This document shows, in pieces, positions 9,341-19,551 of a DNA stretch of 64,000 nt. How positions within the stretch are numbered: the first letter of the stretch is position 1; every line of letters begins with the position of its first letter. A program made the position numbers and the translations under genes. Source of the DNA: Chrysophaeum taylorii (taxonomy: Eukaryota > Sar > Pelagophyceae > Pelagomonadales > Pelagomonadaceae); NCBI GenBank assembly GCA_029834535.1, contig JAQMWT010000140.1, positions 24,136 to 88,135 on the forward strand, given 5' to 3'. The notes beneath the pieces are model-generated. The model had not been told where the DNA came from. It saw only the letters and a program-made list of their open reading frames with translations, and made no database searches.

Positions 9341-11808
9341 AGGGAAAAGTCAAGTTTCCAACCACCATATATGTTTGGTCACCGTAAACCCTCAACAAGT
9401 TTGGTCACTTAAGTTTAGTCAATCCGTATCTTGGCTGACTCAACTTGTACTCTTAGAGAGCAAACATACTGTTCGCTGACAAAACAAGGCCCGCCGTGAT
9501 CAAGCTTTCAGCGGTTCTGCACGTCGCACTGAGACTCCGGAGCGTCCTTCGACTTCGAAACGAACACGGTATCGATGCGGGTTTCGTCGCTCAGGTCGAG
9601 CGGGAGCGTGGTGGTAACACGCCGACGTCGGTTGACCACGACGCCGAGAAAGAAAACAAGAAATCGCGTGCCCAGACGAAGGTAAACGACTATGAGAGAT
9701 CGCCGAGTACGCTGTCGCAGCTCAGAGCGCGCAAATGCGAGGCTCCACTTTACTCGATCTAACCAAGATGCCAAGTTCAGCATGTGTGTTCTCGAGGCCG
9801 ACTTGCAGCAGATGATGTTCGACACGGGCGGCAAGTTGATGGCATGTAAAACATGGTCTACAGCGCGACAGCGCTGTCGTTCAAGTGCTATATGCAAGAT
9901 GCAGCTTTTATGTGCGTGCTGGTCGTTGTGATGTGCAAGTAGACAATACCGTCACGTGTGCTAAAAGGCACACCTGCTCCGAACCTGCTTGCCGACAAAG
10001 ATCCAGCTATCGCGCGAAGCACTTCTGCGAGGCCGTGTCGGTCCTCATCAAGGGCTTTGTGGAGGGCAAGTCAGGCGGCTCGGTGACCGGTTAGCACCCG
10101 GAAAGTCCGCGCTGGGATGGGGTTCGCTCGGTTGGGCAGAGCGCGACGGACAGGTCGATTGTTCGTGGACCAGCACGTCCGCGGCCTGCGACGCTTTTGC
10201 ACGACCTCGCACAAGACCGCGCAGTGGCGGTCCACCATCAACAAGTCCGTCCTCGTCCCTCGCCTCTGCCCCAACTGCGTGATTTTCCTCCGTGATTCCG
10301 TACCGGCTCCTGCCGCTCCGGCCTGGCTCCCATGCTCGGGAGAGGTCTGAAGTTAGTTAGTTAGTTAGTCAGTCAGGCGGCTCTTCTCGGCATATGCGTT
10401 TGATAGACATCTGCAACAATGTCATCCGCTAAAGGCACGAGATGACGAACCGGGATCGTTCGCTGTAGTCTGTCATAAACATCGAACTAATAAGGCGCAT
10501 CCGAATAATCTTGGGCGACGAAACAGCGTGGTATCAGCGTTGTCTTGCGCAGGCCTTGTTTGTATATGTTGTTCTGCGAGTGTTCGCATGTTGATGCGTG
10601 TGTATGGTCAAACTTGGAGGCATTCAATTTGGTGTGATCAAATTTCGAACAATCACATCAAACTTGTCATATTTTAGACTGTCAGTATGACTGGGTTAGA
10701 ATTACAGGGGTGGTGTCGGCGATCTTCCGGAACGAGGCTGTCGACGTCTTGACATCCCTTCGCGCCGCAGCTTGTATTTGCCGACTTTCTCGTACAGTGC
10801 TCGACGGTGCGGCAGCAGCTCCCGGGGAGATCTTGCGGCAGGGCGGGGTTGTCGAGATGCGCGAGGAGGAGGAGGATAAGGAGGTGTTCTCTTACGGTCG
10901 TGCGAGTTGTTTATGCTGGCGTAACGGCACGTGCTCGCGTTGCCGTCCCATGATCAAGCTGGACAGCTAACTCCGGATCGGGTACGCGACGGTGAGGAAC
11001 TCGTGAACGTGGTCCTGTACGGTCCCGCACAAGTTTGGGACTACAATCTTTGGGTTCTCGAGGGGCGTTGCTCGCGCAGTTTCTCGAGGTCGTCGAGTTT
11101 CGCGTTCTCGACCCCGAGTCGATTATCAAAGACGCTCCCTCTCGGATTTTGGGATGCAGAATGCGGTGACCCGTCTCACGCAGTAAGTCTGGTGTCCGAT
11201 GTCCGCTTGTTGCTGAAGAATTACGCACGACCACGGCAACACCACCATGGAGAGTCGCGGTTTGGGTGGCTTCTACGAACGATGGAAGGTACGAGAATGG
11301 GCCCAGCTTAAATACGCCAAGCCGTGGGAATCTGCTCTCGAGGCCGCGCTTCGCTACCCGCTCTCCTTGCGTATCGCCGCGCTGTCTTAGGATGGACCTC
11401 CTTCTAAGGCGGGCATGGGAGGGTGCCCATGCCGCGCGTGTAACGCGACGGTAGATTCTGCGTGGCTGCAGCACCTAGCTCTCGTTTTTAAAGCATTTTC
11501 GCACCAAAAGCGCTCACGCGCCCCCTTGAAAAGCCTTCTTAAGTTTTATTTAAAAAGCCGAAGTTTGGTCAATACTGTGGATGTTTGAGGAGTAGTGATC
11601 AAACTTGTTGACCAAACTTACAAGGAAATTAATCAAACTTGAAGAGTTGATTGATCAAACTTAATGCAACTTCGGAGTGACCAAACTTAACTGACAAAAC
11701 TTCTATGGAAAGTTACCACACTTGTGAGTTTTTCCTTAATCATACATCAAAATCGAGCAAACATGAAAGAAATTCACCAAACTTTTTGACCAAACTTGAC
11801 CGATCCCT
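9341..11808 (+). mobile_element. Non-autonomous MULE derivative, copy 2
   Basis: The first 200 bp match copy 1 from its left terminus at 4455 almost base for base, and the last 700 bp match 8600-9318. The central transposase (5700-8600 of copy 1) is missing, so this is an internally deleted, non-autonomous derivative. It is flanked by TTA repeats (9319-9340 and 11809-11819) and abuts copy 1 with only that microsatellite between. It has itself been hit by a short retroposon at 10082-10370. Remnants of transposase frames (9496-9762, 10931-11311) are broken by stops. Confidence 0.85.
10082..10370 (+). mobile_element. Short (TTAG)n-tailed retroposon, divergent copy
   Basis: The 3' end (GGCCTGGCTCCCATGCTCGG, then GTCTGAAG and a TTAG tail) matches the family seen at 16.2, 42.6 and 50-54 kb. 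The 5' part is a diverged relative. It is bounded by a perfect 13-bp duplication AGTCAGGCGGCTC (10069-10081 and 10371-10383). The homologous site in MULE copy 1 near 5191-5205 lacks the insert and has one copy of the target. Confidence 0.85.
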
Positions 11809-11936
11809 TATTATTATTACGGGAGAGAGAAATAATCAGTCAGCTTTGCAAGGAGAAACAGAGAGGGCGGCCGAAGCCGAAGCTGATGGATCAAGCGAGA
11901 CACTTGGCCAGTTGGACGCTCTTGCGGGGCGGCTTT

Positions 11937-13320
11937 TTAGAGATGTATGATACTTTTCTCGACGACTTCGTTGAGGTCGGCTGCGGGGGTGGTCGTGTTT
12001 AAGTCACCGAGCCAGGTCCTGACGACCTGCCACTTCGCGTGCAGGGCAGCGCGGGTTTTCATGACAAAGATCGCAACGCCGTGTTGTGGAATGTCTTCGT
12101 TCGGGTTGCAGGCTTTGTAGTGGGCACGGACCGTCTGCCAAGCAACGATGACCTCAGCGGCACGCGTGTTGATTTCCGCACTCTGGCCCGCGCGATCAGG
12201 ATGAGCCTCGAGAATTGACATTTTGAACTTGTCATGCGCCTGCGCATAAGTATCGTGTTCGAGATCGATGTTCAGAATGGTGGCATGTTGCTCTAAGATC
12301 TCCTTCCTTGTCCGTTGCTCTGCGTCGCACTTGTGGCTATCCGCCTTTGAATCGACTATCATTTTTGTAAGGATATTAACTCCCTTGCGAGACAGCCAGT
12401 CGGCGATGAAAGCACCGGCGAGCGAAGCAAGCAACATTCCAACAGGACCAGTAAATGTGAAGATCGAGGCGCCAGCCCACGCGCCAAAGATTGCGCACGA
12501 GCAGCCCGCCAAGTGCTCGGAGACATTAACGGCAAATTGGACCCCGTCGATCGCGCCCGAACTCCACCGGGCAAGTTCGTAGCCGAAGAATAGGCAAAAT
12601 ACTGCGAGATTTGTCAAACTGTTGGCGACTGTGATGTGCTGAACGCCATTCAAACCCGATGACATTAGGTCTATTCCTTCGGCCACGACAGATAGAATCC
12701 CACGCGCCGCCAGCGCTTTGTCGGTTTTGTGCTCGAAAGTTCGTGCCACCAGTGCGCGCGCAGAACTATTAAAGACCTCGGGCAATTGGATGCAGATTCG
12801 CGGATTCATCTTGATCAGGACGACGTGAAGGTTCTCATCCTTTATCAACTCGATGTAGATGAACCGTTGTGTGTCCTCGGACTGCGAGCTCAACATCGCC
12901 CTCATCCGCTCGACGTAGTTGGGTCCAGACTCGGCCGCGAGTAACATTGCCGCGTGGATGGCATCTATGTCGACTTCGTTTTTTGCATCATGCAGCGATT
13001 GCTCAACGTTGTCCAACACCACCCGAACGTCTTCTTCTTCAGCTCGACGGATCGTTGTTGGTAACAGTTGCAGTGAGCGCATATTTTTCACTGCAATGGC
13101 GGGTCGCTGGCAGAAGCAAACGAAGGGGCGATGGCGTGTTAGAGCTCGCTTCTTTTGGTCTTCGACGCAGTCAGTCAAGGCACATGTATCGATGCCCGCA
13201 CGGCTCGAACTCGGCCTCCACCAGCTTATCATAGCAGACGATGCACCTTTCGCGGCTCCTCTCTTCGTCATCGGCAGTGATCTCGGGCGCATCTGAATAC
13301 GCGATATCGTACGTCGCCAT
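11937..13320 (-). CDS. RING finger, membrane and J-domain protein; frameshifted near N-terminus
   Basis: The long frame (stop at 11937, open to 13292) encodes a C-terminal J-like domain with AHPDRAG (HPD motif) and the helix after it, ITRAAEVIVAW-like. A hydrophobic, glycine-zipper-like region (ASLAGAFIADWLS) lies in the middle, after an arginine-rich helical part. A better start is ATG at 13320: it gives CIVCYDKLVEAEFEPCGHRYMC, the first half of a RING finger, in a different frame. The two frames meet at 13170-13178, where TGAC is duplicated; removing one TGAC would restore LDCVEDQKK and the RING. The second zinc pair is atypical (VCFCQ). Either a recent disabling mutation or a sequence error. 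A membrane-bound E3 ligase or chaperone adaptor is the natural inference. MULE copy 2 ends 129 bp downstream. Confidence 0.65.
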
Positions 13321-13516
13321 GATCTTCTTTTTCTCGTCCTCTCAATCAGACATGTTTATTAACATGGCCGCACTCACGCTCTCGCCAAAATTGAGTGTGG
13401 CAAGAAGAAAAATATGGACTCAAATTATTAATGACACAGCAGCCACATTTTTTTTCGTTTCGGGCGGTTATTAATAAGTGACAGCTCACGCAAGAAACCC
13501 TCATTCGCTCACGTAT

Positions 13517-14520
13517 CTACCCCTCGCCGACGCCCGCACTCCACCTCGCCTTCAACTTTATGACTTCACTCCCTATCCCGTTCCGAGCCCCGCGGGGCCT
13601 GTTCCGAGACCGCCTCGCAGAGTTTGGGCCCGTGCTGGGGTTTGTTTGTTGTTGCCAATTTCGCGGAGGGTGGTGACAACCTACATGGCCTTCTATTCTG
13701 TGTCGCGGGCGACTTGTAGGTCGCGGCGGCGTAAAGCGGCGAGACACCACCACCGATGGTGGTCTCGTAGTTATCAGCGCCGTTCTCGAGCAACAGGCTT
13801 GCCACGTCGACGTGACTCTCTTAAGAAAAGCGGCGAGTCGGTCGTCACTTGCGCCAGATAAGAAAGCTCGCGGCACGAGGGGGCCCTGTTGTTGGTCAAC
13901 GTTCGCACCGCGCGACGTCGCCCACAAAAACAATTCCGTATTGCGATATACCATCTCGAGTTCATTCATCGAGGAGGTGCCGTCGAGCTATTCTGCATCG
14001 CAAACAATCTCCACGATCGTTTGATTGTCGACGCCTTTGATGTGACAGCAACAAGAATGCGATGAATTTATAGTTCCCGTCGGACCAGACGAATAGCGCC
14101 CTGCGTGCGTCATACATTGATCCCGTACTGGATTGTCGCAAATCCCAAAGTTTCACAGCGAAAAAGATCAAAGTGGCGCCGTCGGCCGCCAATACCTGCT
14201 GCTTAGTTTCAGGTCGCCGCGAGAGTCGCCCCAGCTGTCGCTCACGTCCGGGCCTTTGTTGTTGGTTGTTCAAAGGGATAAAACAACCGGCTGAGCTCTT
14301 CACCCGAGAGAGAGTCGTTGCGCTGCGAAGAAAAAGATCTTTGACGACGTCGCCGCCGCCGCCGAGTTTGATTGATGAGGACGTGTTGTTTTCGTTCTGG
14401 TTGTTGTTGTGCGCGTTCTTGTGTCCGGAGCGAGGAGGTTAATGCTTTTAACAGTGAGTCCATCTGAGTGCGGGCGTTGGTGGTGATTGACGAAGATGCC
14501 TTTTTCGTTTTTTCCACGAG
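13517..14520 (-). pseudogene. Ankyrin-like gene relic
   Basis: On the minus strand, protein-like segments occur in changing frames: 14450-14250 (LSGEELSRLFYPFEQP), 14210-14080 (VLAADGATLIFFAVKLWDLR), 14030-13990 (GVDNQTIVEIVCDAE then a stop), and 13810-13700 (VASLLLENGADNYETT, then VSPLYAAATYKS). The last two have the ankyrin pattern of a helix-ending LLLENGAD followed by a G-x-x-P-L-x-x-A start. Stops and frame changes argue for a pseudogene. The repeat count and original partner domains are unknown. Confidence 0.45.
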
Positions 14521-14562
14521 TATGCTAACCCCGCACGCAGTCCCGTCACAAACAAACCCTCG

Positions 14563-15201
14563 ATGGAGGAAGGGCTCGAGGCGCTCAGAAGCGCTGTTGC
14601 GGAGCTGGAGCGCGAGGGGCGATCATCGCGCGAGGCCTGGCGCAAGGCGGCGCGGGCTAACGCCGTGCGACGGCGCGCCGCGGCGGCCGTTCGGGCCCTC
14701 GAACGGGATGCGCGGACGGAGAGCGCCAAGGTGCGCGCGCGTCGCGGGGCCGTGCGGCTCCAAGCTCTCGGGGCGGCCCTCGGGCGTGCCGCGCGGAAGT
14801 GCGGTGCTGTAGGCGTCGCGCGCGTCGAGGAGCGGGAACGGTTGCTCGAGTCGTCCGACGCGGCCGAGACGACGGCGTCCTTCGCGAGGACCAGAGAGAT
14901 GCTTTCGGCGGGCCTCGAGCAAATCGGCCAGGCTCACGACGCCGTCGACCGCGACGAGCAGGCCCTTCGGGGCGTCGAGACTTATCACAAGCGCATCGAC
15001 GACGCGATGCGGGCCGCGAGACGACTCATTAGGAAACTACGACACAAGGAGCATCGCGAGCGCCTCTCGATGCGCGCCTCGCTCGCCTTTTTTTATCTGG
15101 TGGTCGCCTACATCGTCTACAGGCGACTCCCCTTCAAGTCCGTTTTTATCGCTGTCGTCCGACTCCTCCTCTTCCCCACGCACGCCCCCGACGAGCTCTA
15201 G
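14563..15201 (+). CDS. Sec20/BNIP1-like SNARE
   Basis: 212 aa from ATG 14563. Residues 1-90 are a charged coiled coil. Residues 93-165 match the Sec20 SNARE-type domain: LLESSDAAETTASFARTREM, then QIGQAHDAVDRDEQAL and an RRLIRKLRHKEHRER end. A transmembrane helix at 171-187 (ASLAFFYLVVAYIVYRRL) follows directly, as in the family, where the next part faces the ER lumen; a second hydrophobic stretch is at 192-203. Sec20 acts with Ufe1 and Use1 in Golgi-to-ER retrograde fusion; BNIP1 is the animal form. An ER retrieval signal of HDEL type is absent; the C-terminus is APDEL, which could work as a weak variant (speculative). Length is close to BNIP1. Confidence 0.8.
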   Translation: MEEGLEALRSAVAELEREGRSSREAWRKAARANAVRRRAAAAVRALERDARTESAKVRARRGAVRLQALGAALGRAARKCGAVGVARVEERERLLESSDAAETTASFARTREMLSAGLEQIGQAHDAVDRDEQALRGVETYHKRIDDAMRAARRLIRKLRHKEHRERLSMRASLAFFYLVVAYIVYRRLPFKSVFIAVVRLLLFPTHAPDEL

Positions 15202-15269
15202 TTGTTGTCGGTATGAGTGGGCTGTCGATCGTCTACGTAAATGGTGTATGAAGGATGTGTGTGGTGTGT

Positions 15270-15487
15270 GGGGTAGGAGGGATGTGCGTGACGGGCGTAG
15301 ATAGGTATGCGGGACCTAGTCGGGGTCATCGCCGAGGCACGTAATTGGTGTCTTTAAAGGTCGACTGCTAAGAGGGGTGTGTGCGTGTGGCGCGTGAAGG
15401 ACGTGGGTGGTCTTGTGGGGTAGGAGGGATGTGCCTGACGGGCGTAGATAAATAAGTATGCGGGACCTAGTCGGGGTCATCGCCGAG
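15270..15487 (+). repeat. Pair of direct repeats, 67 and 71 bp
   Basis: Positions 15270-15336 and 15417-15487 are near identical (one AAT-containing insertion and few substitutions) and lie 80 bp apart. Both contain GGGACCTAGTCGGGGTCATC. They sit between the Sec20 gene and the degenerate mobile-element ORF and may mark the end of that element. Confidence 0.85.
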
Positions 15488-15529
15488 TCGTGGGGCAGGC
15501 GAAGGGAGGACCAAGGGCCCCGCCTTGGT

Positions 15530-17165
15530 AGGTCGTACGCATGCTGCCGCCGGACCTATGTGCGACGAGGGGTGACGTCCTGCTGGGTTCGGGCAGCCTC
15601 GGTGGGGCTCTCCGAGGCGGCGACATGGGTGAGGGCGGTGAGGGCACGGCGAGCCCGGCGGCCTAATGCGTTGGCGATCCCCCACTCACGGTAGATGCGG
15701 CGAGTTTTTTTTGGGCCGCCTTTGCCTCTGTGAAGTTGGCGCAGCCGCTTGCCACCCAGGCTCGCGCAGCGACGCGCTCTGCGCGTGTTCGGGCGACGGC
15801 GTGGCACGCCGCGCTGGCCTCACCGAAGGCACCAAAGACGAGGCCGGCGACGGTGTCGTAGCTACGTAACCGCTGTTCGACAGGGCCCAAGAAGCCAGAC
15901 GGTGGTGCTGTACCCGGCTGGGGGATGATGGCGTCGATGCCGCGGGCGTGAGCGAGGTATTCGGAGTGGACTTGCGCTGCGCGCCGATCGACAGGCGACG
16001 GGTGGGAGGGATGTGGAGGGCGTGGGCGGTGTATAACGAACCCCAAGCGAGGGTTTTGAGGTCGTAGAGTTGGTCCTTGTTGTCGAGCGTGGTGAGGATG
16101 TCTGGGACGACTTGGCGTCGGGCGAGATTGCCTCGGTACCGGCCGTAGAGGCGCGTGCGAATGGTAGGGGCGACGACGTCAGCAACTAACTAACTAACTT
16201 CAGACCTCTCCCGAGCATGGGAGCCAGGCCGGACCGACAGGAGCCAGTCCGGGATCACGGGCCTGTAGACGAGGAGCGCCGAAAGGTGGGTAGGAGAGTG
16301 ATCATCAAGCTTGTCGCCATGCGACGAGGAGACCGCGATGTTACTGACAACCAACTCGTCGATAACCTTCCGTCTGCGCCCCCCGGCCATACCCCGTCCC
16401 ACTGCGAACGTTCCGGCTGCCAACCGGCCCGCCCGGGAGGCGAATAGGTGCCAACCTACGCCGGGAGGGCGGATGCCCTCGCAAGGCTCAGAATTCATGA
16501 GGCACCGTCCTCCATCGCAACCACGCGGTCGGCGATCAGGGTAAGCACGTCAGCAAAGATGCCGAAAACCTCGGACAGGGCCGGGATGCCGGCCTCTTTG
16601 ACGATGCAGAGGACGCACTCGAGCAGGCCGTCATGCCAGGTGGCCCGCGCTTCTCCGCGGTTTTTAAGGTTGACCTGCGTGAGAAGCACCTTGACATTGA
16701 GCGTCGAGAACGACGTCAGTGCCCAGAATGCGAGTGCCCACGAGGCCCGAACAAGCTGGAGAGGGGTAGCCAAAATACTGGGCACACATCTCAGCCCAGC
16801 AGCGGTTGGGGATTTGAAGGGAGGAGCTGGGCCACGAGCTGATGAACGTGGTCGAGAAGCGATCCCATGAGGACGCCGCTACTCGAAGAGCATCGGTGAT
16901 GGGAAGGGTGGCCGCAAGGCGCTGGAGTGCAGTGGCCCGAGCTGTCTGTCTCGCGCTGGGAGGTTAGAGCACGCTGCTGGACACTGTGGTATGAGCACGG
17001 GTGTCGAGATGGTGGGGTCGACATGGAGACGAATTCGTGGGAGAGAGGACCGTCGACGAGATGAACGTTGGCGGGGTCGCCGGAACCAGCGCCGCCGTGG
17101 GAAGCCAGCGTGGTACGGAGATCAGCCCGAAGTCCGTCCCACCGTAATTTGTGTGTGGTCAATTT
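15530..17165 (-). pseudogene. Degenerate mobile-element ORF (possible LINE pol C-terminus)
   Basis: Minus-strand coding sequence with several frameshifts. Recognisable segments are DRRAAQVHSEYLAHARGIDA, then GPVEQRLRSYDTVAGLVFGA and FGEASAACHAVART (15770-16000), and YREWGIANALGRRARRALTA (15650-15710). From memory this arrangement (GPVE, FGAFGE, then a W-G-I-A helix) resembles the C-terminal part of predicted reverse-transcriptase-type mobile proteins in algae and dinoflagellates; I cannot confirm it. No RT catalytic motif is present. The ORF is interrupted by a short retroposon at 16186-16546. Confidence 0.4.
16186..16546 (-). mobile_element. Short (TTAG)n-tailed retroposon, full length
   Basis: 361 bp in minus orientation. 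The 5' end (at 16546) begins GCTTACCCTGATCGCC and the 3' end finishes with GTCTGAAG plus TTAG units (16186-16203). It is bounded by a perfect 10-bp duplication ACGTCAGCAA (16176-16185 and 16547-16556). The 5' end coincides with that of the copies at 50068-50431 and 51566-51925, so this is a complete unit. Confidence 0.88.
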
Positions 17166-18200
17166 GATATCCTAGTAGGGTTAAATCTCAAGAAGCCTTA
17201 CCCCCGACACGGAAGACGCGCCGAATGTTCAACATCCGAAGCAAAAGCAGAAGTTACGTAGCTTTGGGAGCACGGCGTTAAACTTGGTGACGGCGAGCGC
17301 CCGGGTGGTGAATAACGTCCCGCGACTTGGCCATTGAAAGCGCTTGTGCCGGGACAATCAATCGGTGTCGATGTGCTGGTCGCGTTCGAGATCGCATCGC
17401 GAAAAGAACGGCCGAAGTCCTGAAGATAGGGGCCACTCCAGAGAGACTCGACAGCGCGCGACCGCGGCGATCGACGCGTGGCTCGATAAAGGCGACGTCC
17501 TACAGCAGCAGCTCTTCGACGAGCGCGGCATCACCAAGCGTACTCGTTTCTCGCCTCGGCTATTTTGGCATTCAGGGGGTCACACGTGGATCGTCGAGTT
17601 CGTGCCCGACTGGCTACGTCGACGCGCTCCTCGTTCCGGGCGACGGCGTTCGGGCGGTATCTCAAGGCCTGGGAACGCCCGAATATCCTGGACTCGCGCG
17701 ACGAATAGCTATACTTCCTCGTCGTCGTCGTCGTCACGGGGCATTCATTCATTCATTCATTCATTCTTTCTTTCTTTCTTGGGGCTCGGGCCTCGCGAGC
17801 GTCTCTCCCCTGGATATCATATCCAGGCCCGCGCAAAAAAATGAGCTGCATCGCGGTCGCGAAGCCGAAAGATGGGGCGCCGCAAGGTCGTCGTCGCCAA
17901 CCTCGACATTTCCCTCGAACTCATCGCCAACCGGATCGGGGGGGGTCGTCCCCACCATTTTCTACCGCCTCCTCTCGACCCCCGCAGCCGTGCCGTGACC
18001 CTCCCCGGCCGTTTTGGTTTGGCGGAAAGCCCCCCGCCGCCGCGACGAGCAGGACGAGGCGGCCTCCACCGTTTTCTGGCACCTCTTTTCGACGCCCCGG
18101 CAGCCGCACGGGCTCCCTCCTAGCTGGCTGGCCGTGAAAAAAATGAAGAAGAAGAAGAAAGACTTCTCGAGGGGAGTCGGCAATTTAAAAATGAAATTAC
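17166..18200. other. No supported gene; coding-like shreds and microsatellite
   Basis: A + strand segment at 17455-17590 (AIDAWLDKGDVLQQQLFDER) and one at 17640-17708 in another frame (FGRYLKAWERPNILDSRDE then stop) look like coding relics. A further ORF starts at ATG 17872 (MGRRKVVVANLDISLELIAN) but shifts frame at the G-run 17938-17944; two segments ending in FYRLLSTP and FWHLFSTP look like an ancient tandem duplication. A CATT/CTTT microsatellite lies at 17742-17778. I cannot assign a family. Confidence 0.35.
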
Positions 18201-19126
18201 TTACTTTTTGAGGCTTTCGAAGCGCTTCGCAAGCGTGTCGTAGTCGGAGCCCGGGGCATCGCCGGTGCCCGGGGCCCCCGGGAGGTCGGGGGGGGAACTG
18301 TCGCCGCCGCCGCCACCACCGTCGTCGTCGTCGTCGCGCTTTGTCTCCGGGAAGGTGGTCGGGGCCGAGGGAATCTCGAGGGGAGCAACGGGAGGCGTGG
18401 GTGGTTGGACACCCACGACCTCGGCCACGGGGGCTTCGTAGGCTTGGGTTAGGTTTGAGCCCGGCGCGACTTGCACGCTAAAGCCCGAAGGGCCCGGCAT
18501 GGACTGCGAGGCCATCGCGTCGTCGTCCAAGCCAAGGTCCGCCGGGGCCCACTCGATATCGTACTCCTTGGCAATAGCGGTAAGATAATTGACGACAATT
18601 TTTGCACTCGGAGGCGCGATAGAAAGTTTGTGCGCGACTCGCGTATTCACGCACTCGTTCTCTCCCGTTCGAGCTTCCTGCGTGAATTCGGGGCCATACT
18701 TGAGCTCGAGTTGCCGCGCGACCTCCCGCAATTCCGGGACTTCGGTTCGCTGCGATGCCCAAATCAACGTGCACATCGCCTCCTTCATATCGGGAGGACA
18801 CTCCTTCTCGAAGATAACCAACTGCGCTCGCTCGTGGACGAGTTCACACAACAAACCCAACAACTCGTAGGCCTCGATCGTAAAGTCGAGTCGGATCAGG
18901 TGCTCGACGCGGATCCGCGCCTTCTCTTCCTTGCCCTGACGCAGCAGCTCGGCTATCTCGCGCTTCTGCACTTTGATCAAATTTACTTTCTTCGCGTTGA
19001 GGATCGCGAACCGCTGCTCGGACATCTTCAGGTGCGGCTTGAGCTTGTTCGCGTTGAACCGCTCCTACGGCCGGAGGTCGCCATCACACCTAAACTATCA
19101 CTCACGAGTCCCAATGCCTTGAGCAT
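18201..19126 (-). CDS. IST1: IST1-like ESCRT-III regulator
   Basis: Two exons: 19126-19106 (MLKALGL) and 19064-18201, with a 41-nt GT-AG intron (19105-19065). Splicing restores the family N-terminus (MLKALGLERFNANKLKPHLK), missing if one starts at the internal ATG 19025. Residues 1-185 form the Ist1 domain: RIRVEHLIRLDFTIEAYELL, ECPPDMKEAMCTLIWASQR and PELREVARQLELKYGPEF are typical. The low-complexity Pro/Gly/Asp linker ends in YDTLAKRFESLKK, a MIT-interacting motif of the kind that binds Vps4. IST1 binds Did2/CHMP1 and tunes Vps4 in multivesicular-body sorting and abscission. The length, 294 aa, is somewhat short but complete. Confidence 0.9.
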
Positions 19127-19163
19127 ATTTTTGAGCTAGCTACTCTATAGTTCTGGCGGGCGC

Positions 19164-19263
19164 GTTCGTTCGTTCGTTCGTCCGTTCGTTCGTCCGTTCG
19201 AGCAACAACAGCCGTTCGTTCGTTCGTTCGTCCGTTCGTTCGTCCGTTCGAGCAACAACAGCC
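19164..19263. repeat. Tandem repeat, 50 bp x 2
   Basis: Two identical 50-bp units built from GTTC repeats and ending in GAGCAACAACAGCC, followed by GCCGT repeats. They lie upstream of IST1 in the gap to the EEP gene, where no other gene is seen. Confidence 0.9.
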
Positions 19264-19551
19264 GTGCCGTGCCGTGCCGTGCCGACAGGGGTAAAAGTGG
19301 GTAAAAGTAAAGTAAGAGACAACAACAGGGGTAACGAATGAATGAATGAATCAATCAAGAAAGACACCTGCGGCGTGGCATGTGATCCCGGTGTAGGGCG
19401 GCAACAAACATTTTTTTTGACAGAGCGATGATACCGCTGGATTTGTGCGGGATCGGAACACACTCTTGGCCCCGGAATGCGGGCGCCGAACAAGTCAAGT
19501 CGCGCGCTCGAAAGTGAAAAAGGGGCCGCCTACCTCTTCTTGGTCGGTCGT

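Noticed and set aside
14563-15201. Plain coiled-coil protein as an alternative to Sec20
   Set aside because: The helix pattern directly followed by a membrane anchor and the spacing fit the Sec20/BNIP1 family better than a generic coiled coil.
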